This document shows, piece by piece, positions 7,119 to 14,779 of a stretch of 64,000 bases of DNA. Within the stretch, counting starts at the first letter, position 1; every line of letters begins with the position of its first letter. The stretch is from Amycolatopsis orientalis DSM 40040 = KCTC 9412 (GTDB taxonomy: Bacteria > Actinomycetota > Actinomycetes > Mycobacteriales > Pseudonocardiaceae), in NCBI RefSeq assembly GCF_000478275.1, contig NZ_ASJB01000093.1, positions 83,311 to 147,310 of the forward strand, written 5' to 3'. The notes beneath the pieces were generated by a model. The model was not told the origin of the DNA. It saw nothing but the letters and a program-made list of their open reading frames with translations, and did not search any database. A program made the translations under genes and the position numbers.

Positions 7119-7987
7119 GGGCCGTCGAAGTGGTCGAGCCCGGTCCGCTCGCGCTGGTGCAGGATCTCGGCAGGCCCGGATACGCGCATCTCGGCGTCCC
7201 GCCGTCCGGCGCGCTGGACGTTCCCGCGCTGAAGCTGGCCAACCGGCTCGTCGGCAACGACGAGGCCGCCGCGGGCGTCGAGTGCCTGTTCGGCGGTCTG
7301 CGGCTGCGCGCGAAGACGTCCTGCACGATCGCGGTGACCGGACCACCCGTCACCGTTCGCGTGGACGACCGCGACGTCGGCTCGCACGCGCCCGTGTGGC
7401 TGGCCGCGGGCCAGGTCGCGTCGATCGGCGCACCCGCCACCGGATTGCGGTGCTACCTGGCGGTCTCCGGCGGGATCGCGATCGACGCCGAACTCGGCAG
7501 CCGGTCGCGGGACGTCCTCTCGGAGATCGGGCCCGCGCCGCTGCGGGCGGGCGACGTCCTCCCGCTCGGCCCGCCGTCGGTGTCCGGCGGCGCCGACGTC
7601 GTACTGCCCACGGTGGCTCCGGCGGAACTGGTCGTGCGGGTCGATCCGGGACCGCGGGCTCATTGGTTCTCGGGGTTGGCGGCGGGGCTCGCGAAGACCT
7701 GGACGGTGACCGCGGAATCCAACCGCGTCGGACTCCGGCTCGACGGCCCCGCCCTGACTCGCGGGGACGAATACGCGGAGCGGGAGTTGCCGAGCGAAGG
7801 CCTGCTGACCGGTGCCGTGCAGGTGCCGCCGAGCGGTTTGCCGGTGGTGTTCTTGGCGGATCATCCAACTACCGGTGGTTATCCGGTGGCAGCCGTGGTG
7901 AGACAGGCGTCACTCCCGTCACTCGCGCAGGCCCGACCCGGAACCCTTCTCCGCTTTCACTCGTCCACGAGGATGTGGAACAGGTAA
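7115..7987 (+). CDS. pxpC: 5-oxoprolinase subunit PxpC (biotin-dependent carboxyltransferase-like, KipA type)
   Basis: A 290-residue AHS2/KipA-family protein beginning with the typical EPGPLALVQDLGRPGYAHLG segment, followed by SGALDVPALKLANRLVGNDEAAAG. It is the partner of PxpB in ATP-dependent 5-oxoproline ring opening. The ATG overlaps the pxpB stop. The C-terminus is slightly shorter than in some homologues (about 290 against 290-330). Its 3' end overlaps the likely GTG start of the next gene by 13 nt. Confidence 0.87.
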   Translation: MRAVEVVEPGPLALVQDLGRPGYAHLGVPPSGALDVPALKLANRLVGNDEAAAGVECLFGGLRLRAKTSCTIAVTGPPVTVRVDDRDVGSHAPVWLAAGQVASIGAPATGLRCYLAVSGGIAIDAELGSRSRDVLSEIGPAPLRAGDVLPLGPPSVSGGADVVLPTVAPAELVVRVDPGPRAHWFSGLAAGLAKTWTVTAESNRVGLRLDGPALTRGDEYAERELPSEGLLTGAVQVPPSGLPVVFLADHPTTGGYPVAAVVRQASLPSLAQARPGTLLRFHSSTRMWNR

Positions 7988-8388
7988 AGGTCGCCGGTGG
8001 CACTGGTGTCATCGACACGAATTCGGTCCCAACCCAGCCAGAACTGCCGCAGTCGCTGCGGATCGCGCTGGCCACCGGTCAGATGCGGCGCCCGCTCGGC
8101 GACACGCTCCGCCCGCTTCTCGATCTCTTCGCCGACGGCGAGTACCAGGTCACCGGCCCCGAACGGCTGGCCGAAGACCGCTACCTGACGCCGAGCGCCG
8201 ACTGGCCGCCCGCCGACGTCTCGCGGGTCGGCTACTACCGGACCGCGATCAAGAGCGGGCACCGGCCGGTCGCGGTGGTGCTGGAGACCGCCGACGCCGC
8301 GGTGATCCTGGACGGGCACCACAAGATCGCGGCCTACCGCGAGGAAGCGATCCTGCCGCATCTGCTGATCATCAGCCCGCTCAGCTGA
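7975..8388 (+). CDS. Uncharacterised protein with a DGHHK motif
   Basis: A 137-residue soluble protein with the most likely start at the GTG at 7975, overlapping the end of pxpC; upstream in-frame sequence lies inside pxpC and is unlikely to be coding. The C-terminal half contains AVVLETADAAVILDGHHKIAAYRE, resembling the GHHR element of ParB/sulfiredoxin-like nucleotide-binding folds. There is no other recognisable domain. It may be cotranscribed with pxpBC. It ends tail-to-tail with the aminotransferase gene, overlapping 8 nt. Confidence 0.62.
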   Translation: MEQVKVAGGTGVIDTNSVPTQPELPQSLRIALATGQMRRPLGDTLRPLLDLFADGEYQVTGPERLAEDRYLTPSADWPPADVSRVGYYRTAIKSGHRPVAVVLETADAAVILDGHHKIAAYREEAILPHLLIISPLS

Positions 8389-9235
8389 TCGTGTACTCGC
8401 TCTCGTAGGCGGCGACCAGTTCGGCGTGTACCGCGCTGGAGTCGCCCAGTGCGACGCCGTCGAGCGTGTGCACGCTGGTCAGCTTGCGGACCGACGAGGT
8501 GAGGAAGAGCCCGTCGCCCTCGCTGAGGTCCGAGACCTGGAGCGGCTCGACCTTGATCGACCAGCCCGCCCGCTCGGCCCCGCGGAACAGCGCCGCCTGC
8601 GTCGTCCCCGGCAGGATGCCGATGGTCGCCGGCGGCGTGTAGAGCGTCTTGTCCTTCGCGAGGACGACCGTCGAAGTCGGCCCTTCGAAGACCGAGCCGT
8701 CGGCGGCGGTGAAAATCACATCGCTCGCCCCGCGGCGGGCGGCCTCCCGCAGCGCGGCCATGTTGACGCCGTACGAGATGGACTTCGCCCCCAGCAGCAG
8801 CCACGGCGCGCGCTGGGCGAGTTCGGGGTCGATACCGCGTTCGAGGGTGATCGCCGCGACGCCTTCGACACGGGCGCGGAGGACCTTCTCGTCGATTTCC
8901 ACGCCGAGCGCGAACCCGAACGGCTTCGCCTCCGGATCGCCGTCGATTCCCCTGGTGTACACCAGTTTCAGCGCGATCTCGGCGCTGCCCGACCAGTTGT
9001 CGATGACGGTCTGTGCGGCACGTTCCCAAGCCGCGAGGTCCGGCTCCGGGAGGTCGAGCATGGCGGCGGAACGGGCCAGCCGGTCGAGATGCGGACGCAG
9101 CTCGCGAGGTCGTCCGTCGACTACGAGGATCGTCTCGAACACGCCGTCGCCGCGAAGCAGCCCGAGATCGTCCACCCGCAGGTGAGCGGCTTCGGGGTCG
9201 GCCAGGGTCCCGTCGAGGAAGGCAAGCACGCGCAT
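8381..9235 (-). CDS. Class IV aminotransferase (aminodeoxychorismate lyase-like)
   Basis: A 284-residue fold-type IV PLP enzyme. The PLP lysine lies in LLGAKSISYGVNM, and the phosphate-binding region is GSVFEGPTSTVV followed by IGILPGTTQ. These fit 4-amino-4-deoxychorismate lyase (PabC) or branched-chain aminotransferase-like enzymes; the orthologue at this position is Rv0812. PabC would make p-aminobenzoate for folate, which fits the divergent neighbour YgfZ, a folate-binding protein. Substrate is inferred. The ATG at 9235 follows TACCGT by 6 nt, suggesting leaderless translation. Confidence 0.87.
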   Translation of the reverse strand: MRVLAFLDGTLADPEAAHLRVDDLGLLRGDGVFETILVVDGRPRELRPHLDRLARSAAMLDLPEPDLAAWERAAQTVIDNWSGSAEIALKLVYTRGIDGDPEAKPFGFALGVEIDEKVLRARVEGVAAITLERGIDPELAQRAPWLLLGAKSISYGVNMAALREAARRGASDVIFTAADGSVFEGPTSTVVLAKDKTLYTPPATIGILPGTTQAALFRGAERAGWSIKVEPLQVSDLSEGDGLFLTSSVRKLTSVHTLDGVALGDSSAVHAELVAAYESEYTIS

Positions 9236-9241
9236 ACGGAC

Positions 9242-9247
9242 ACGGTA
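9242..9247 (-). promoter_or_regulatory. -10 box, leaderless class IV aminotransferase transcript
   Basis: TACCGT ends 6 nt before the ATG at 9235. It faces the divergent ygfZ -10 box only 5 nt away, so the two promoters overlap. Confidence 0.5.
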
Positions 9248-9252
9248 CTCAC

Positions 9253-9258
9253 TAGCAT
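9253..9258 (+). promoter_or_regulatory. -10 box, leaderless ygfZ transcript
   Basis: TAGCAT is followed by 7 nt and then the ATG at 9266. This decides for 9266 over the in-frame ATG at 9257, which would lie inside the -10 box. Confidence 0.5.
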
Positions 9259-9265
9259 GGGTTTT

Positions 9266-10393
9266 ATGCCCTACCGCTCCCCCTTGCTGGACCTTCCCGG
9301 ACCGATCGCGGCACCCGACGGGCATCCTGAAGAGGGTGTCCCGTGGCACTGGGGAGATCCCTTCGCCGAGCAACGGACGGCGACGCGCGGCGCGGTCGTG
9401 ATCGACCGTTCGCACCGCGAGATCCTGGCCGTGACCGGCGAAGAACGCTTGTCCTGGCTGCATTTGGTGATCTCGCAACACGTCACCGGGCTCGCCGAAG
9501 GCACCGGCACCGAGGCGCTCGTCCTGGACAGCCAGGGCCGCGTCGACACCCACATGGTCGTCGCGCACGCGGACGGCACGGTCTGGCTCGACAGCGACCG
9601 GGGCGCGGTGGCGTCCAGCGCGCTGCCGTCCGGCGGCAAGCAGCCCCTGCGCGAGTACCTCGAAGCGATGAAGTTCTGGTCCAAAGTGGACATCCGCGAT
9701 GTCTCCGGTGAACTGGCGCTGCTGACCGTCCTCGGCCCGGACGCGGACCGCGTGCTGGCCACCGTCGGCGTCTCCTTGGCCCCGGAACCGTATTCGGTCG
9801 CGACGATCCCCGGCGGTTTCGCGCGGCGGATGCCGTGGCCGGGGCGGTACAGCGTCGACCTCGCCGTCCCCCGCGCCGAGATCGCCGAGTGGTGGCGCCG
9901 CCTGACCGACGCGGGCGCGCGACCGGCGGGCAGCTGGGCGTTCGACGCGCTCCGGGTCGAGTCGCTGCGGCCGCGGCTGGGCATCGACACCGACGAGCGC
10001 ACGATCCCGCACGAGGTGAACTGGGTCGACTCCGCCGCGCACGTCGCGAAGGGCTGTTACCGCGGCCAGGAGACCGTCGCGAAGGTCCACAACGTCGGGC
10101 GGCCGCCGCGGTACATGGCGCTGCTGCATCTGGACGGTTCACCGGAGATCACGCCGGAGACCGGCGATCCGGTGGTCGTCGGCGAACGGACCGTCGGGCG
10201 GGTGGGCAGCGTGGTGCAGCACCACGAACTGGGGCCGATCGCGCTGGCGCTGGTCAAGCGCTCGACGCGACCGGGTGCCGAGCTGCTGGTCGGTGCCGAG
10301 GACCGCGTGGTGCAGGCGGCCATCGACCCGGACTCCGTGCCGGGTGAGGCGCCCGCTCCCGGACGGGAAGCGGCTCAGCGACTGCGGGGCTGA
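9266..10393 (+). CDS. ygfZ: YgfZ-type folate-binding protein (GcvT-like, Fe-S cluster maintenance)
   Basis: A 375-residue GcvT-like protein. The family signature KGCYRGQETVAK (K-G-C-Y-x-G-Q-E) is intact with its conserved Cys. YgfZ uses tetrahydrofolate and supports assembly or repair of certain Fe-S enzymes and tRNA thiolation. M. tuberculosis has the orthologue Rv0811c at this position. The start is set by the TAGCAT box 7 nt upstream. It is divergent from the probable p-aminobenzoate (folate) enzyme. A strong hairpin at 10416-10468 ends the unit. Confidence 0.88.
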   Translation: MPYRSPLLDLPGPIAAPDGHPEEGVPWHWGDPFAEQRTATRGAVVIDRSHREILAVTGEERLSWLHLVISQHVTGLAEGTGTEALVLDSQGRVDTHMVVAHADGTVWLDSDRGAVASSALPSGGKQPLREYLEAMKFWSKVDIRDVSGELALLTVLGPDADRVLATVGVSLAPEPYSVATIPGGFARRMPWPGRYSVDLAVPRAEIAEWWRRLTDAGARPAGSWAFDALRVESLRPRLGIDTDERTIPHEVNWVDSAAHVAKGCYRGQETVAKVHNVGRPPRYMALLHLDGSPEITPETGDPVVVGERTVGRVGSVVQHHELGPIALALVKRSTRPGAELLVGAEDRVVQAAIDPDSVPGEAPAPGREAAQRLRG

Positions 10394-10415
10394 GACTTCA
10401 GGCTTGGTGGCTCAC

Positions 10416-10468
10416 GCCGTGACGGTCTCCTTGCCTACCTTGAGGGTAGGGAAGGAGACCTTCACGGC
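10416..10468 (+). terminator. Hairpin terminator after ygfZ
   Basis: Arms GGTCTCCTTGCCTACC and GGTAGGGAAGGAGACC, extended by GCCGTGA/TTCACGGC, with a TTGA-type loop and small bulges. It starts 23 nt after the ygfZ stop. No U-tract. Confidence 0.7.
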
Positions 10469-10606
10469 TTCCGCCTGTCGGGGCTTGGCGGCCGGTCCGG
10501 GAGCGACCCCTTGGGACCTCTAGGTCTCGTGAAGTTCCCCTCGCCAGGCGGTGCGGCGCGACTTTGGCCTCGGTGGTCACAGCTGCCTCACTTGCCACAA
10601 CGGCCG

Positions 10607-10693
10607 CACGCGAAGGCTCCCTTCCCTCGGCTGAGCGCTGGAAACTCGCCCTTCGCTCAGAACCGAAGTACGTGATGGCCCCCTTCACTGCGC
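10607..10693 (+). repeat. Copy 1 of an approximately 87-bp dispersed intergenic repeat
   Basis: This stretch aligns almost without gaps to 63915-64000, with roughly three quarters identity. Shared words, in order, are CCCTTCCCTCGGCTGAG, GGAAACTCG, CCTTC and TGATGGCCCCCTTC. It does not code for protein. Confidence 0.65.
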
Positions 10694-10725
10694 TAGACGC
10701 AATGAAGGCGTCCTTCACGTACTTC
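10665..10725. repeat. 61-nt imperfect palindrome in the ygfZ-rsiG gap
   Basis: Arms GAAGTACGTGA (10665-10675) and TCACGTACTTC (10715-10725) are perfect. Inside, CTTCAcTGCG and CGCAaTGAAG pair around CTAGA. It overlaps the right end of the dispersed repeat and could fold as one long hairpin. Confidence 0.65.
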
Positions 10726-10759
10726 CGCGCACCCGCCGCCCCTCCCCCACCCACGTCAG

Positions 10760-10800
10760 CCATCCACAAGTTGTCCACAACTCTGCCCACCTGTGGACAA
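10760..10800. promoter_or_regulatory. DnaA-box cluster 1
   Basis: Three matches to the actinomycete DnaA box (Y-Y-N-TCCACA, best TTGTCCACA): CCATCCACA at 10760-10768, TTGTCCACA at 10771-10779, and TTGTCCACA on the minus strand at 10792-10800. No dnaA, dnaN or other oriC gene is near, so this is a non-origin cluster, about 195 nt before rsiG. Confidence 0.65.
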
Positions 10801-10982
10801 CTCGGCCGACCAGCCCTTTTCCACCCCCACCCCCGGTAGACTGGACCAGGGGCCGCCCCCGGGACGGGTGGGGGGCGCGCTCTGGAAGGGACCGAAAGAG
10901 CGGTGGGCCGTCGGAGGGTTCGGCAGGGGGCGAAGGATCCTTGTGGTATCGCGCCCTGCGGAACATTTCCGCTGGAGCGCGA

Positions 10983-10988
10983 TAAGCT
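10983..10988 (+). promoter_or_regulatory. -10 box, leaderless rsiG transcript
   Basis: TAAGCT is followed by 6 nt and the GTG at 10995. No ribosome-binding site is present. Confidence 0.5.
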
Positions 10989-10994
10989 ACGCGC

Positions 10995-11558
10995 GTGATC
11001 GAAGTCCGGCCCGGTGGTCGCCGTCGTATCGACCGCGTGCTCGGCCCTGGGTATCTCAGCGACCTCGGCGAGCTGCCCCTTTCCGTGCTGCGCGAGCGCC
11101 GTGACGAGGCCGCGCAGGAGGAGACAGACCTGTCCTACCTGCGGCGGCTGCTGCACGCGCGGATCGACATCGTGCGGGCCGAGCAGGAGCGCCGGAGTTC
11201 GGGCGGGGAGCGCAGCGTCGTCGAGCGGCTGGCCGCGATCCTGGCGGACAACGCGATCGGTCCGGCCACGGGTTCGGGCAGGCATCAGCGGCTGGAGCCG
11301 TCGCGGGCGGGTGAGCACCGGCGGTTCGCCGAGGCGCTCATCGGCGACACGGACCTTTCCGACGTGAGCACCCTGTCGGACGAGAAGCTGGTCAGCGCCC
11401 TCGACAGGTACGCCGACGAAGAGGTCTCCGTCTCCTCGTACCGCCGTGAGGTGCAGGGCGTGATGGACACGATCAACGCCGAGATCGCGACCCGCTACCG
11501 GAAGGGCACGGCGTCGGTCGACGATCTGCTCGACACCGAACGCGGCGGGCCCGAGTGA
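10995..11558 (+). CDS. rsiG: RsiG-like c-di-GMP-dependent anti-sigma factor (AmfC/aerial mycelium formation family)
   Basis: A 187-residue, mostly helical protein with two helical hairpin regions. It carries two copies of the RsiG c-di-GMP motif E(X)3S(X)2R(X)3Q(X)3D. The second is perfect (E143, S147, R150, Q154, D158). The first is E43, S47, R50, H54, D58, with His for Gln. In Streptomyces, RsiG armed with c-di-GMP binds and blocks the sporulation sigma factor WhiG. The motif pair is seen directly; the target and function here are inferred, and no whiG lies in the window. The last codons overlap the asparaginase GTG (GTGA), so the two are coupled. Confidence 0.85.
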   Translation: MIEVRPGGRRRIDRVLGPGYLSDLGELPLSVLRERRDEAAQEETDLSYLRRLLHARIDIVRAEQERRSSGGERSVVERLAAILADNAIGPATGSGRHQRLEPSRAGEHRRFAEALIGDTDLSDVSTLSDEKLVSALDRYADEEVSVSSYRREVQGVMDTINAEIATRYRKGTASVDDLLDTERGGPE

Positions 11559-12502
11559 CGAATCCCGTCCTGGTCGAGGTCGTCCGGTCGGGTTTCGTGG
11601 AAAGCACGCACCGCGGCGCGCTGGTGATCACGGCCCCGGACGGGTCGGTGCGGTTCTCCGCGGGCGACATCGAGCGGCCGGTCTATCCGCGCTCCTCCAA
11701 CAAACCGCTCCAAGCCGTCGGGATGCTGCGCGCCGGTCTCACCATCGGCGACGAAGACCTCGCACTGGGCTGCGGATCGCACAACGGCGAGCCCGGCCAC
11801 GTCGAGGGCGCCCTGTCGATGCTGTCCCGCGCGGGGCTGACCGAGGACGCGCTGGCCTGCCCGCCCGCCTTCCCGCTGCACGAGCCGAGCATGCTCGCCG
11901 TGGCCGCGGCCGGGAAACGCCGCGCCGCCATGAACTGCTCCGGCAAGCACGCCGCCATGCTCACCACCTGCGCCCAGCTCGGCTGGGCATGCGCGGACTA
12001 CGCGTCGGCGACCCATCCGCTGCAGAAGATCATCCAGGCCACCATCGCCGACCTCACCAGCGAACCGATCGAAACGGTCGGCGTCGACGGCTGCGGCGCC
12101 CCGCTGTTCGCGTTCTCCCTCACCGGCCTCGCCCGTTCCTTCGGCAGGCTGGTCACCGCCATGGGCGGACCGGAACGCCGGGTCGCGGACGCCGTCCGCG
12201 CGCATCCCTGGCAGGTCGCGGGCACCGGCCGCGAGGACACCGTGCTGATGCGGAGCGTCGAAGGCCTGCTTTCGAAGGGTGGCGCCGAGGGCGTGCACTC
12301 GTTCGCGCTCCCCGACGGCACCGCGCTGGCGCTCAAGATCGACGACGGCGCCGCGCGGGCCAGGCTCCCGCTGCTGCTCGCGACCCTGCGTCACCTCGGC
12401 ATCGACCCGGGCGGCGAAGCGGAACAGCTGTCCGGGTCGGCCGTGCTCGGCGGCGGGAAACCGGTCGGCGAACTACGCGTCGCCGCCGGTCTGTTCGGCT
12501 AG
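11555..12502 (+). CDS. L-asparaginase II family protein
   Basis: A 315-residue protein of the Rhizobium-type asparaginase II family, unrelated to the bacterial type I/II drug enzymes. Conserved parts include RSSNKPLQAVGML, CGSHNGEPGHVE (Ser/His/Asn site), MNCSGKHAAML and VDGCGAPLFAFSL. It should hydrolyse asparagine to aspartate and ammonia. It starts with GTG overlapping the end of rsiG. The stop overlaps the convergent gene's stop through a shared CTAG at 12499-12502. Confidence 0.88.
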   Translation: MTNPVLVEVVRSGFVESTHRGALVITAPDGSVRFSAGDIERPVYPRSSNKPLQAVGMLRAGLTIGDEDLALGCGSHNGEPGHVEGALSMLSRAGLTEDALACPPAFPLHEPSMLAVAAAGKRRAAMNCSGKHAAMLTTCAQLGWACADYASATHPLQKIIQATIADLTSEPIETVGVDGCGAPLFAFSLTGLARSFGRLVTAMGGPERRVADAVRAHPWQVAGTGREDTVLMRSVEGLLSKGGAEGVHSFALPDGTALALKIDDGAARARLPLLLATLRHLGIDPGGEAEQLSGSAVLGGGKPVGELRVAAGLFG

Positions 12503-13398
12503 TTGGCGCGTTCCCGCGCGGCCAGGTCGCCCCAGAAGTCCCGCAGGTCGGCGAACAGATCCGCCAGCTCGTCGACGTTGCCGGTGCGGAGCGCGTCGAG
12601 AATGTCGTGCACCTCTTCGGCGGTCGTGTCGGCCTGAAGGATCGAGTCCGCGAAGAGCTGTACGAGACCGCCGTAGTCGAGTTCGACCGCGGAGCCCGGG
12701 TGGAAGCTGTCCAGCCAGCGTCGCGTCTCGTGCAGTACCCGGCCGGGCCCGGAGTCCCCGAAGGTCGCTTCGAGCAGGTCGCCGACGTCGCGCGCCCGAT
12801 GACGCGCATCGGCCATCGACACCCGCCACGACACTTCGCGCTCCGGGTCGTCGCGGCCCTTGCCCAGTTTGACCCGGCGCATCCCGGGGTCGAACAGGAC
12901 GAACCACGGGAGCGGAACGGTCCACGTCGTCGAGAGTGTGTGCGAGGCCGAAGCGGACAAGTCGCCGATAGCCGACTTCGCCCGCGAGCGGATCACGTCG
13001 AGCGAAGCACCGCCCGCGTCGAGTACCGCGTTCTTCAGCGCCGGATGCGCGTCGCCGAGGAAGGTCACCAGCGCCGCGGCCGAACGCGCGCGGATCTCCA
13101 TCGGGCAGACCAGCGGCCCCGGGCCCGCGTCACCGTGCTCACCCTCCGGCACGTCCTCGGGGTCCAGGACGAGCACGTCGGTGAGCAGACTGGGGGCTGG
13201 CCGGCCGTCCGCGAGCTCGGCGGGCAGCAGCCGCCCGACATGCTGTGACTTGAGCCACAGTGCCTGCTCGCGCGTCCCCGCGGCCGAACGATCGAGCCGG
13301 GCCGCTTCGACGGCCTCGAGCAGGCGTTCGTCCGGTGGATCACCCAGCGCGAGCAGGGGCTCATAGACGCGGAGATAAGCCGCGAACGGACGGGGCAC
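12499..13398 (-). CDS. Uncharacterised conserved actinobacterial protein (299 aa)
   Basis: A soluble 299-residue protein with the most likely start at the GTG at 13398, since upstream sequence lacks gene-like composition. The N-terminus reads PRPFAAYLRVYEPL, a central part contains PWFVLFDPGMRRV, and the C-terminal third is acidic and helical. No membrane segment, signal peptide or recognised domain. It sits between asparaginase (convergent, CTAG overlap) and the divergent DUF3073 gene. Function unknown. Confidence 0.75.
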   Translation of the reverse strand: MPRPFAAYLRVYEPLLALGDPPDERLLEAVEAARLDRSAAGTREQALWLKSQHVGRLLPAELADGRPAPSLLTDVLVLDPEDVPEGEHGDAGPGPLVCPMEIRARSAAALVTFLGDAHPALKNAVLDAGGASLDVIRSRAKSAIGDLSASASHTLSTTWTVPLPWFVLFDPGMRRVKLGKGRDDPEREVSWRVSMADARHRARDVGDLLEATFGDSGPGRVLHETRRWLDSFHPGSAVELDYGGLVQLFADSILQADTTAEEVHDILDALRTGNVDELADLFADLRDFWGDLAARERAN

Positions 13399-13605
13399 AC
13401 GAGCATCGTGACACGCCGACCTGCGACTATCGCCACCGACCGGCCGGTAACCGGCGTTCGGGGAACACTGTCGCCACCGGCACACCGTGCCACGTCGCAT
13501 CCAACCCCCCGGACACGGTACGGTGTCAGCAGGAAAGAATTGTCGAGACGATGCGGGGCCGCCGATTCCCCCGGCCGCCCCGCCCCTGTGCGAGGGGGTC
13601 GAGCC

Positions 13606-13791
13606 ATGGGGCGCGGCCGGGCTAAGGCCAAGCAGACGAAGGTGGCGCGCGAGCTCAAGTACAGCTCGCACGAAACCGACTTCGATGCTTTGCAGCGCGA
13701 GCTGTCCAGTAGTTCCTCGGAAGACAGGCACGAGGACGACAAGCGGTATGACGACGACCCGTACGACGGGTACGACGAATACCGCCGCTGA
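13606..13791 (+). CDS. DUF3073 small basic-acidic protein
   Basis: A 61-residue protein with a very basic N-terminus (MGRGRAKAKQTKVAREL), the conserved LKYSSHETDFDALQREL core and an acidic Asp/Tyr-rich tail. This is DUF3073 (Rv0810c orthologue), found next to purM in many actinobacteria. Function unknown; the charge pattern suggests nucleic-acid or ribosome contact (inference). ATG with GAGGGGG about 8 nt upstream. A strong hairpin follows the stop. Confidence 0.88.
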   Translation: MGRGRAKAKQTKVARELKYSSHETDFDALQRELSSSSSEDRHEDDKRYDDDPYDGYDEYRR

Positions 13792-13800
13792 GCAACGCGT

Positions 13801-13850
13801 GACACGCGAGGGTGGTCGGGGCTTGCCCCGGTAACCACCCTCGCGTGTCG
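13801..13850 (+). terminator. Hairpin terminator after DUF3073
   Basis: Arms GACACGCGAGGGTGGT and ACCACCCTCGCGTGTC are perfect. The loop holds a small CGGGG/CCCCG stem. It starts 9 nt after the stop. Confidence 0.8.
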
Positions 13851-13879
13851 CGTGCTGCCCAAAAGATGGAGGAGGTGCC

Positions 13880-14740
13880 ATGTCCGACGTATCGCGAGTA
13901 GGTGTCATCGGAGCCGGTCTCATGGGCTCGGGCATCGCCGAGGTGCACGCACGTGCCGGTCTGGACGTGATCGTCACCGAGGTGAACCAGCCGGCGCTGG
14001 ACTCCGGGCGGGCGCGGATCGAGAAGTCGCTGCAACGCGGCGTCAAGAACGGGAAGCTCTCGCAGGAGGACGCCGACGCGGCGCTCGGACGGCTTCGCTT
14101 CACCACCGAGATCGGCGAGTTCGCCGACCGTGACCTCGTGATCGAGGCCATCCTGGAACAGGAGCAGGCCAAGGTCGAGGTGTTCCGGTCGCTGGACAAG
14201 ATCGTCGAGCGCGAGGACGCCCTGTTCGCGTCCAACACGTCTTCGATTCCGATCATGAAGCTCGGGATGGCCACGAACCGCCCGCAGCAGGTGGTCGGCA
14301 TCCACTTCTTCAACCCGGTCCCGGTGCTGCCGCTCGTCGAGCTGGTGCCCTCGCTGCTGACCAGCGACGACACCGCCCGCCGCGCGGAGGAGCACGCGAC
14401 GTCGGCGCTGGCCAAGACGGTGATCCGGTCGCAGGACCGGGCAGGGTTCATCGTGAACTCCCTGCTCGTGCCGTACCTGCTTTCGGCGATCCGGATGATC
14501 GAGTCGGGCTTCGCGTCGGCCGAGGACATCGACCGCGGTATGGAGCTCGGCACCGCGCACCCGATGGGGCCGCTGCGGCTGTCGGACCTGATCGGCCTGG
14601 ACACCATCAAGGCCATCGCGGACTCGATGTACGCCGAGTTCAAGGAGCCGCTGTACTCCTCGCCGCCGCTGCTGCTGCGCATGGTCGACGCCGGCCTGCT
14701 CGGAAAGAAGACCGGCCGAGGCTTCTACAGCTACTCCTGA
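13880..14740 (+). CDS. 3-hydroxybutyryl-CoA dehydrogenase
   Basis: A 286-residue NAD(P)-dependent enzyme. The Rossmann motif is GAGLMGSGIA at residues 10-19, the substrate loop is EAILEQEQAK, and the catalytic His is in GIHFFNPVPVLPLVE. The C-terminal dimer domain contains AGFIVNSLLVPYLLSAIRM. It interconverts 3-hydroxybutyryl-CoA and acetoacetyl-CoA in butyrate, polyhydroxyalkanoate or fatty-acid metabolism. Length fits the short, single-function form (about 285). The ATG follows a strong GGAGGAGG site. It stands alone between two terminators. Confidence 0.93.
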   Translation: MSDVSRVGVIGAGLMGSGIAEVHARAGLDVIVTEVNQPALDSGRARIEKSLQRGVKNGKLSQEDADAALGRLRFTTEIGEFADRDLVIEAILEQEQAKVEVFRSLDKIVEREDALFASNTSSIPIMKLGMATNRPQQVVGIHFFNPVPVLPLVELVPSLLTSDDTARRAEEHATSALAKTVIRSQDRAGFIVNSLLVPYLLSAIRMIESGFASAEDIDRGMELGTAHPMGPLRLSDLIGLDTIKAIADSMYAEFKEPLYSSPPLLLRMVDAGLLGKKTGRGFYSYS

Positions 14741-14752
14741 TCCCCGTCCTTC

Positions 14753-14779
14753 TCCCGCATTTAGTCCTCTGGATGCGGG
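14753..14779. terminator. Small hairpin at a convergent junction
   Basis: TCCCGCAT (14753-14760) and ATGCGGGA (14772-14779) pair around a loop TTAGTCCTCTGG. The sequence is a variant of the longer GCATTTCGTCCTCTGAATGCG element at 36645. It overlaps the 3' end of the PIN gene. Confidence 0.55.

Larger units (their letters stand above)
10397..10994. other. Gene-free 0.6-kb region with hairpins, a dispersed repeat and DnaA boxes
   Basis: No convincing gene is visible. In order it holds the ygfZ terminator (10416-10468), one copy of an approximately 87-bp dispersed repeat (10607-10693), a 61-nt hairpin (10665-10725), three DnaA-box matches (10760-10800) and the rsiG promoter (-10 at 10983). Short frames here have no ribosome site or recognisable protein. 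Confidence 0.75.

Noticed and set aside
8381..10129. A 582-codon fusion upstream of the class IV aminotransferase
   Set aside because: The extra N-terminal part is antisense to ygfZ; the ATG at 9235 gives the normal enzyme length and has a -10 box at the right distance.
10760..10800. Chromosomal replication origin
   Set aside because: Only three DnaA boxes and no dnaA, dnaN, recF, gyrase or parAB genes nearby; an actinomycete oriC has many more boxes.
12499..14682. A single 727-codon minus-strand gene
   Set aside because: Only the part below 13398 looks coding on this strand. The rest is antisense to DUF3073 and the 3-hydroxybutyryl-CoA dehydrogenase, which are secure.
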